64,000 nt of DNA, from positions 21,275,728-21,339,727 of the forward strand of contig OX155973.1 of NCBI GenBank assembly GCA_944548615.1, written 5' to 3'. Shown in pieces: positions 52,394-64,000 of this stretch (position 1 is its first letter; each line of letters opens with the position of its first letter). The stretch is from Micropterix aruncella (taxonomy: Eukaryota > Arthropoda > Insecta > Lepidoptera > Micropterigidae). The translations under genes and the position numbers were made by a program. Under the pieces are notes generated by a model. That model was not told the DNA's origin, did not search any database, and was given only the letters and a program-made list of their open reading frames with translations.

Positions 52394-52481
52394 ACGATGC
52401 GCTATCTAGCGGTTGGTAAAATGTCGCTGATATTGTTTATTTGCGACGTATTACCTACCGCTAGATGGCGCATCGTGCTCA
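52394..52481. repeat. Long hairpin
   Basis: CGATGCGCTATCTAGCGGT and GTCGC on the left pair with GCGAC and ACCGCTAGATGGCGCATCG on the right around a TTGTTTATT loop. The arms are about 35 bp. It is probably a MITE core; no coding content. Confidence 0.75.
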
Positions 52482-52980
52482 AACGCTTCTCAAACCGTTA
52501 TTTAACAGTTTGAGATTTCAAACTTTCAAATTATAAAAAATAATAAACTTTAAACAATAAACAATTATACAATTATACTGCTATACAATAATACATTTAC
52601 ATGTTGCAGTCAAATCGGTGACTATAAAAGCATAAATTTTTGGGTGTTTGTAATAAACAATATCAGAATCTTAAATGAAACTGCTTCAAATGCAACCATT
52701 CCATCAGTATTTTCTTATGACGTTGTCACGTTCAACTATCGTCAGTAAATCGACTTTACAGACAACCGATTTTTTTTGCGGATATTAATATATTTAGTGT
52801 TTTTTTTACAAACTGACGAGCAGAAATAAATATGTGACGTTCTGTACTCGTTTCAGTGCGAAAACGTTTAGTGGATGAATTTAGTGAACGATTTGATAAA
52901 GGAAGATGAATTTGATAAAAAATGGTACGTCGATTTCGACCTGTGCGTCTCTGACGTACCTAAAGGAGATGGCTTTGTGG

Positions 52981-53752
52981 TAGTGATGGGTGTGATCACG
53001 AATAGCAATAACAATAACGTGTGATATTTGCAATCACGAAGAACGCGTTACGAGAATTTGAAAGAACATGCTATTTGAATCACGGCTACGAACAGCACCG
53101 CGTTGCCATCACTCGGCGCCGCTACGACGCGACCGATCACGCGTGATTATATGATCAGTGATTGGCCGTTCTCACTGATCGCCGTCGAACGACCGCGCGG
53201 CGCGCCACTGAACGATGATCGGTGAGCGCCTAATTGAACCGTTCATTTGGTTTCGTTCATTCTTGATGTGATCGGCGATCAGTGGATCAGTGATTTGCCG
53301 TTCGTTCTGGGCGAACGCCCGCGCCGGCTGGACGATGACTGATGAGTGGCGCGTTCATTTCGTACGTAACGTGAATTTGGACACTGTTGTCGCATGAATT
53401 TGGACACTGTTATCGCTCGTGTCGTAATCGTTCGTGTAAATGAGTTTGCTCATGATTTGTTAAAGCAATAAAATAACATTATTTCAGAAAGACGAACTCG
53501 GCTTAGCACCAAAAGAGTAAGAGAGATAATCTTTCTGAACGCTAATTCTTCTAATTACTAATAAATATTAAGCAAATATAATGCGCGTTTCTGTTATCAG
53601 TTATCACATTGACGAAACTTTGTTACTTAACGTTTCACAGTACATTTCAGTACAATCACGAAAATCACGAGTAGCAGTTATTATCACGCGTGAAAAAATA
53701 CCAGTAACGTGATTGTTGCGTGATTTAAAATTGAGAATCACGCCCATCACTA
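52981..53752. mobile_element. hAT-type MITE, 772 bp
   Basis: The ends TAGTGATGGGTGTGATCACG and its mirror AATCACGCCCATCACTA are flanked by the 8-bp duplication CTTTGTGG (52973-52980 and 53753-53760). The interior is rich in repeated GATCACTGAT, GATCGGTGA and CGTGATT blocks. No transposase is encoded. Confidence 0.87.
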
Positions 53753-53970
53753 CTTTGTGGTATCTACCTAATAAAGAATTTACTATCTGATAAAGTACTA
53801 ACAATCCAATACAGATGGAAGTTTGTTATTTTTGTAATATGGTGAATGTGATATGGGAGCATTTATTTAGGCCCGTTTTTTGGCCCAAAACTGGTTTTGA
53901 TCTTAGCAATGAAATGATGTAACGTGTTTTAACATTACTTTTGATTAAATAATATCAAAATTGCTTTCAG

Positions 53971-54084
53971 AATCCCGCCCCTAGCAGTGAAAGATGCTGC
54001 ATTTCAAATAATCGATGGAATGCGTAGAAATCGCACGTCTTTCACGGTTCCAAGTTATATACTCTACGGGATAACATTTCTGAG
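53971..54084 (+). CDS. Duplicate of SDR exon 5, downstream of the terminal exon
   Basis: This segment has the same length (114 bp), the same TTGCTTTCAG acceptor, the same GTAAGA donor and the same phase as the exon at 25376-25489. It reads IPPLAVKDAAFQIIDGMR and then a changed tail ending SYILYGITFL. There is no stop or indel. By eye it differs at about nine of 38 residues, with only three or four silent changes, which suggests relaxed or altered constraint. It is embedded in a larger duplication that includes flanking intron. No matching exon 6 was found in the remaining 10 kb. It could be an alternative exon of the same gene, part of a second gene copy continuing past the window, or a relic. 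Confidence 0.6.
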
Positions 54085-54096
54085 GTAAGATAATAA

Positions 54097-54399
54097 GCTC
54101 GATTGCGTTTCTTTTAAACTAAAATCGGAAATTAGTTCATGTGAACGAAACAGAGCGGAATGTGAAATGAACGGTCGTCACTTTTCCGCATTAAAACTAC
54201 CCACCGAAGGTAAATCAAATAAATCGAACACCGCGCGAAATGTATTCAAACTTATTCGGCCGTCTATAAGTTCGACAGGTAGTTTTGGTGCGAAAAAATC
54301 GATGATAGTTCATTTCATATTCCGTTCTAACATATTGCTCTGTCTCTTTCGGTTGAAATAAGTTCCTACGTTAGTTCACGAAGAAACCCAATCGGGCTC
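54097..54399. mobile_element. MITE family 2, copy 2
   Basis: The ends GCTCGATTGCGTTTCTT and AGAAACCCAATCGGGCTC match 17549-17859. The body is roughly palindromic (ACGAAACAGAGCGGAATGTG mirrored by CCGTTCTAACATATTGCTCTG). It is inserted 12 bp after the donor of the duplicated exon. Confidence 0.72.
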
Positions 54400-54500
54400 A
54401 ATATTTCAGGAAATCAGTACCGAATAAATTTAGGGAAAGCTATTGTTTGAAATCCAAATCAATTGCAATCGTATAGGATAACTTTGAGGACTCTCAATAA

Positions 54501-59003
<4,503 letters not shown>

Positions 59004-59008
<5 letters not shown>

Positions 59009-61379
59009 CACCCTATCAGTAAACCAAATTACTAACAATATATTTCCATTAGTATCAGATTCCGTACCAATACGTGCCACATTAGTAAACCAAATTAATA
59101 ACAGTATAACACCATCAGTATCATATTCTAATAATATACAAGGTCCATCTCCTAGAGAAAAAAATGCTGTTAAAAACTTGTCATCCAAAGTAATTAACCA
59201 CAATGAATATTTAGTATTAGCTAAAGGTCTAAATTTCACACCGACTCAAAATGTGAACCATTTTAGTTTTGGTAATGATGTTGTTAAATTTTGTCGTAAT
59301 TTAAGATGGCGCGAATTTTGGCATTCAAATCAAAAGAATAACAATAATAATATTAAATTACACAATGCACTAGCTAAATTTCGTCCACACTCCAATAAAG
59401 AACCCCCTCCATTACCAAAAAATCATCCGGTAGAAAATTTTATTACTATTTTATTAAACAAAGTAACACAGCCATCTTTTCTAAATAGCCTCAAGCCAAC
59501 ATCAAACTTGTCAGTAGATGAACGTGCAGCTCTTGAGAGTCTTAGCAAGGATACCAGCATCGTCATTTTGCCGGCTGATAAAGGTTCCACTACTGTCATA
59601 CTTAACAAAACTGACTATGTTACTGAAGGCTTGAGACAACTTAGAGATGAAACTTTCTATAAAAAACTATCTAGAGATCCAAACAAAAATTTTGCAGTGA
59701 AAATAAAAAAATATATTGAACAAAATAAATCAAATGAAAAATTATCAGACGAAGATGTTAAAACTTTAATTCCTGATCCTATCAGAACTCCAAATTTTTA
59801 CCTATTACCTAAAATTCACAAGCCTAATAATCCTGGACGACCAATAGTCGCAAGCTTTAACTCTCCGACAGAAAGAATTTCGGCTTTTGTAGATTATTTT
59901 TTACAACCTTTTGTGAAAAATCTAAATTCTCATATCAAAGACAGCTATCATTTTATTGATATTTTAAAGAATACTGTAATTCCAAAGTCAGACGACCTAT
60001 TATTTGTTACTATTGACGCCATATCCCTGTATACCAATATTCCTCATAATTTAGGATTGGAAGCCATTTCTTATTTTCTTGATGAGAGACCTCATCCTCA
60101 AATACCTTCTACGGATTTTCTTTGCAAATTAGCCGAGTTTGTCTTAACGTGTAATGCTTTCTCCTTTGAAGATGAATTTTATCTTCAAATTAAAGGGACT
60201 GCTATGGGCACGCGAATGGCCCCTTCGTATGCCAACCTTTTCATGGGATTATTCGAGCAAAATTTTCTTCAAACGCAAAATTTAAAACCCATATTATGGT
60301 ATAGATTTATTGACGACATAGTAATGATTTGGCCACACGGACAAACTACTCTAACAACCTTTCTTGACGACCTAAATAATTTTGGCCCTTTGAATTTCAC
60401 TCATACCATTTCTAAATCACAAATTACTTTCTTAGATGTTGATTTAACAATTTCCGAAGGTAAAATTAAAACCGCGATTCATATAAAACCTACAAATAAA
60501 GAACAGTATTTACACTTTGATAGCTGTCATCCATTTCACACCAAGAGATCCATTCCCTACTCAATGTCCATTCGCGGACACCGTTTAGTTAACAACAAAG
60601 AAAATTTAGATAAATATCTCAATAATCTAAAGCAATCTCTTCTTGAAAGAAAATACCCTGCTCCTCTATTGGATAAACATATTCTAAACTCTGAAGTAAA
60701 ATATATACCAAAACCTAAAATTTCTTCAAATAAAAATAATAATAATAATAAAATCTTTCTTAGCACCACTTATTTTCCTGGTGCTGAGAAACTGCGAGAT
60801 ATATTATCTGATTTATTCCCCATCATTTCTAATGATGCATCCACTAAGGATCTCTTAGATTCACCGCCAATTTTATCTTTCCGCAGACCACCTAATATTA
60901 GATCAATATTAAACAAAACAAAAAATAATCAAAATTTCTCTATTGGTAATAATACTTTTGGGCTTCAACCTTGTGGTCGTCCACGTTGTAAAACTTGTCC
61001 TCTGTTAGATCTAAGTCCTTTTTTTACCAGTCCAAATACTACTAATAGTTACAGGGTTCCCTTTCATTGCAGTTGTATTTCAAAAAATATAGTATATCAA
61101 CTTCTGTGCAGGACTTGTGATGCCTTTTATATCGGTGAAACAACAACACCACTTAATATTAGACTAAATAATCATAGGGCTAGTGTAGGAAATGAAAGCC
61201 AACTCCCAATATCTTTGCATGCCAGGGCGCATAATTTATCTTTTGATCAATGTTTTAAAGTTAAAATAATAAAATGCCTTGGGGATAATGCAAAAGAAAG
61301 GGACGTCAAATCTTGGGAATTGGCTTATATTTATATTTTAGGCGCTTGCAAAGGTTCCGGTCTCAATAGGCAAAATTAA
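59004..61379 (+). CDS. Truncated Penelope-like RT/GIY-YIG protein
   Basis: 791 codons equivalent to residues 186-976 of the protein at 55588-58518, with no difference noticed. RT motifs (LPADKGSTTV, TIDAISLYTN, TAMGTRMAPS, FIDD) and the GIY-YIG motif (FYIGET) are all present. The N-terminal 185 residues are lost at the inversion junction; the frame happens to begin with ATG in MHTLSVNQ. The conserved RT and nuclease are complete, but without an upstream terminal repeat in its own orientation it is probably not independently expressed. Confidence 0.9.
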
Positions 61380-61871
61380 TAAGGTTTATCATATTATCAT
61401 AATCATCAAATGCTTTTTCTTTTAATTTATAATCATTCATTTTAAAATAACGTTTTGCACGGTTGGTTATGGTACCTTAACTAAATCGTGTAAAATATTA
61501 TTAATCCATTTCTTTTTGTTCGATTCCTTGAATTTAAATTTTCAACGAATTGTTCGATTTCAGAAATGTCATATATCTTGACGACGGCTGAGCCGAAATA
61601 TTGATATACATTTTATAAAAATCATTAATATTTAAGAAACACTAATCGCCTATTATTTTCCAGCATTCATTCTCGTCTTTCGCATTGTTGTGTCGCCGCT
61701 GTAGGATAAAGTAGAAAGGTTCGAATACCACAGTAGGAAACCGCAAATACTGAGAGAAGAGAAAACGAAAAAGGCGTGGAGTCACTCCTGGTCACCACAG
61801 ACCAGATAAGTGCCCTTTCATTATTTTATCATTTCATTTATTTAGTGATAAACATAATTTCAATTTGAAAA

Positions 61872-61878
<7 letters not shown>
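59005..61878 (+). mobile_element. Penelope-like element 2, 5'-truncated and inverted
   Basis: The inverted counterpart of 55071-57962, starting within the coding frame and ending with the 3' terminal repeat (61456-61878). It lacks only the last 18 bp of that repeat, which is replaced by TA repeats. Arm lengths (2892 and 2874 bp) differ only by those 18 bases, so no internal indel separates the two. Confidence 0.9.
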
Positions 61879-61932
<54 letters not shown>

Positions 61933-62050
61933 TATATATATTATAATATCTCTTGGCATCTATATAGATCCAACCATCGATTCATCATAATCCATCGATA
62001 TTCCATCGATACATCGATAATCCATCGATATTTCTATTATTATTTTTAAA
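61879..62050. repeat. TA microsatellite and CATCGAT repeats
   Basis: TA repeats at about 61879-61945 abut the right Penelope end. They are followed by five CCATCGAT/ACATCGAT units at about 61974-62032. Confidence 0.9.
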
Positions 62051-62479
62051 ACACGCATCCCCATAGTGCGAGCGAAAGCTCCGCTCTATAGTAATGGTAT
62101 AGCTCTATGTAAACCCCGCTCTACGTAAATGTAAATGTGTGTGTAAATATTAATTTATATACATTTTGCCGTAGGCAACCCTTCTTCTTCTCAATCCTTT
62201 AACTTCTTTATTTGGGGATCCTATTTTGAGTAAAACTGATCTGATATTTAATCGGACTTAAGAGATATTAAGAAAACAACAAATATATTTTTTTGCGCTT
62301 TTAAATCACTTCAATTCCGATTATTCCCTTAAAAAGAGATGTTTCTAGGTATTTATATGGGGAATCTTTCTTGAGTAAAACCGATCTGATATTAACCAAA
62401 ATTAAGAAATATTACCAAAACCGCAAACATTATTTTATCCCTTTTTGATCGCTTTGGGATTGAATATTTTTTTTTGCTG
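62051..62479. other. Unassigned DNA
   Basis: Contains two related blocks, GATCTGATATTTAATCGGAC and GATCTGATATTAACCAAAAT, each followed by AAGAAATATTA-like sequence (about 62238 and 62385). No gene seen. Confidence 0.35.
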
Positions 62480-62780
62480 ATAACTGAGTTTCTCTGCTAT
62501 CCTGGCCAGGAAACCGCCCGAAATCCCACTGAGAATTCGTGGTCAGTTTTCAAAAAAAGGTTGAAAACAAGACGAATAACAACCAAGACTCAGCTCATCG
62601 AAGAACTCATCTCTATACATCACCGTGATGAAGAAGTCAAAAACATGTGCCAAATCTTGGTTTTTATCCATGAAATCGCGCATCAAAACTCTAATACTCT
62701 AATAAAGGAATGCATTCTAAATGCTAACTTTCATTATTGTCTTATAAATTTAGAATTGCTTATAAATAAAGCTTGAAAAA
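62480..62780 (+). pseudogene. Tc1/mariner transposase C-terminal fragment
   Basis: PGQETARNPTENSWSVFKKR, then LKTRRITTKTQLIEELISIH matches the end of Tc1 transposases (S-P-D-L-N-P-I-E-N-x-W-x-x-x-K-x-x-x), including the third catalytic Glu equivalent in N-P-T-E-N. The S-P-D-L part is degraded. It may be the other end of the element begun at 54501, split by the Penelope pair, but the middle of the protein is not present between them. Confidence 0.7.
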
Positions 62781-62855
62781 CACAACTTTTTCGTTTGAGT
62801 CTAATGAATTGGCCACGTCTGTATATGGATTTCGATCTTGTTATTCTATATTACA

Positions 62856-63606
62856 CTAGCTGACCCGTGCCCACTTCGTTGGGCGGTAAAACTTTTTACT
62901 TGTGATGAAATTATGAGTGTGATTTGGTTAGTACTGAGTGCTATGATTTATTTCCCTGACTGCCAAAAGAAGGGTTATATTTTTACTGCATATGTATGTA
63001 TGTATTTGCATGCCAATATGACTATATTACCGTTATTTGTAAGTGTCTTCTTGTGAGTGTCTTATTTGTGAGTGTCTTATCTCTTTAACCATTTATGCAG
63101 TAAAAGTGAAATTATATGCAGTAAAAGGAAAAAAGTCTTTTGTTTTAAACACTTTAGACGATAAATTTACTTATTTTTATATGAATTCATAATTGTTGAT
63201 AATATGACCAATAAACATGACCTAACGATTTAAATTATTTTTTTAATATAAAAAACTAATTTTTGTGATATAAATATAAAATTTAGACATATGCTGTCAC
63301 TGACTTTTTTGTAGGCATTATTAAGCTCTACAACTTTTCTCTAGAACTTAATCATATATCTCTCATCGTTAAGGCAGCGTTCTTTAGAATTTTTTTCGTT
63401 CGACCGTTTTTTCCGACTTACTTTGGAAATCCGACTACCACGAAAAAGTCTTTTCATTTTTCGGATTGATATATAGCCAATGACACTCACAAATAACGTG
63501 GCTTTCTATTGGTAAAAGAATTTTCAAAATCGGTTCAGTAGATCCAGAGATTACTTCTACAATGTCACAAACTTTACCTCTTTATAATATTAGTATAGAG
63601 TATAGA
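62856..63606 (-). mobile_element. Non-autonomous Helitron, copy 3
   Basis: CTAG at 62856-62859, then the hairpin GCCCACTTCGTTGGGC. The far end TCTATAC(TCTATAC)TAATATT at about 63606 has one extra TCTATAC duplication compared with the other copies. It is about 751 bp and non-coding. Confidence 0.83.
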
Positions 63607-64000
63607 TATATATGCGCGTTGAGGTGATGTGGTCGTAGTGATACTCGATCAAAGACACAATTTAAAATTATTTAAGGCGATACTTATATATGTAATGTCA
63701 TTCACTTACATCCTCAAAAAAATGCATATATGGGTAGTAATATCTAAGTATCGGCAGTTTATTTTTAGATAGTTACTACCACAGTATATAAACCAGTAGC
63801 TTTACTTTTGAGCTACAGGGTATTGCGGGAAAAGGGTGCTAGGAATGTGGGCAGAAGTAAAGGCTGGTGACATTTCGAGCGTTTGGCTATCTGCAAAGGC
63901 CGAGTAGCGGGACATCTGGCGACCATATCTGAGCCCTTACGACTCGTGACGTATTCGCTTTGATTCCAATTTTGTTCTAAGAGAAGCTACTGTCTAGTAT
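63607..64000. other. Right edge of the window, nothing recognised
   Basis: Mixed DNA. No motif-bearing frame and no sequence resembling SDR exon 6 was found. Confidence 0.4.

Larger units (their letters stand above)
52760..54470 (+). repeat. Segmental duplication around exon 5, copy B
   Basis: Matches 24225-25560 in the same order: ACAACCGATTT, TACAAACTGA, GATTTGATAAAGGAAGA, GGCTTTGTGGTATCT, AATAAAG...ATCTGATAAAGTA, the exon, then TTTAGGGAAAGCTATTG. It is interrupted by a hAT MITE (52981-53752) and a family 2 MITE (54097-54399). Confidence 0.72.

Noticed and set aside
61930..64000. SDR exon 6 counterpart for the duplicated exon
   Set aside because: I looked for an acceptor followed by a LLPxxAFYL-like frame and found none. 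It may lie beyond the window.

Overview
The window looks like a transposon-packed stretch of an insect nuclear genome, most likely a moth or butterfly. The reasons are GT-AG introns in a metazoan gene, very AT-rich DNA full of TAGGTA/TACCTA-type motifs, Helitrons starting TCTATACTAATATT and ending in a hairpin plus CTAG, and a mixture of CR1/L2/Jockey-like non-LTR, BEL/Pao, hAT, Tc1/mariner and Penelope-like elements. The order-level assignment is inference; no species can be named.

One host gene runs on the + strand: a short-chain dehydrogenase/reductase of the SDR16C (epidermal retinol dehydrogenase 2-like) type. Its exons are at 1-28 (3' end only), 14330-14536, 15855-15989, 21026-21273, 25376-25489 and 49000-49081 (with stop). 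Reading phase is continuous across every junction. The catalytic Asn, Ser and YxxxK are present, and the introns (14.3, 1.3, 5.0, 4.1 and 23.5 kb) are mostly mobile DNA. A second, diverged but open copy of the fifth listed exon lies at 53971-54084, past the terminal exon, inside a segmental duplication (about 24.2-25.56 kb copied to about 52.76-54.47 kb).

Layout. 0-14 kb (first intron): a possible hAT shell (2606-11433) holding a decayed Mutator-like/YqaJ gene and a 385-bp TA repeat, then a truncated non-LTR element. 14-26 kb: exons 2-5, several MITE families, two Helitrons and a 5'-truncated RNase H-bearing non-LTR element. 27.0-30.3 kb: a recent non-autonomous LTR retrotransposon on the minus strand. 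30.7-40.0 kb: a hAT relic split by a young BEL/Pao element with 1444-bp LTRs and target-site duplication GTGAC. 40-45 kb: a CR1/L2-like RT, then a fold-back element containing a non-LTR 3' end that itself contains a restriction-like-endonuclease fragment. 44.3-47.6 kb: a non-LTR endonuclease domain interrupted by a truncated relative and by another hAT. 49-52 kb: the terminal SDR exon, Tc1 pieces and a second endonuclease fragment. 54.5-62 kb: Tc1 pieces around two Penelope-like elements arranged as a 2.9-kb near-perfect inverted repeat bounded by TA microsatellites. 62.9-63.6 kb: a third Helitron.

Apart from the SDR gene, nearly everything recognisable is mobile or derived from mobile DNA. 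No rRNA, tRNA or CRISPR array was recognised. All homology statements come from reading motifs by eye; no database search was run.
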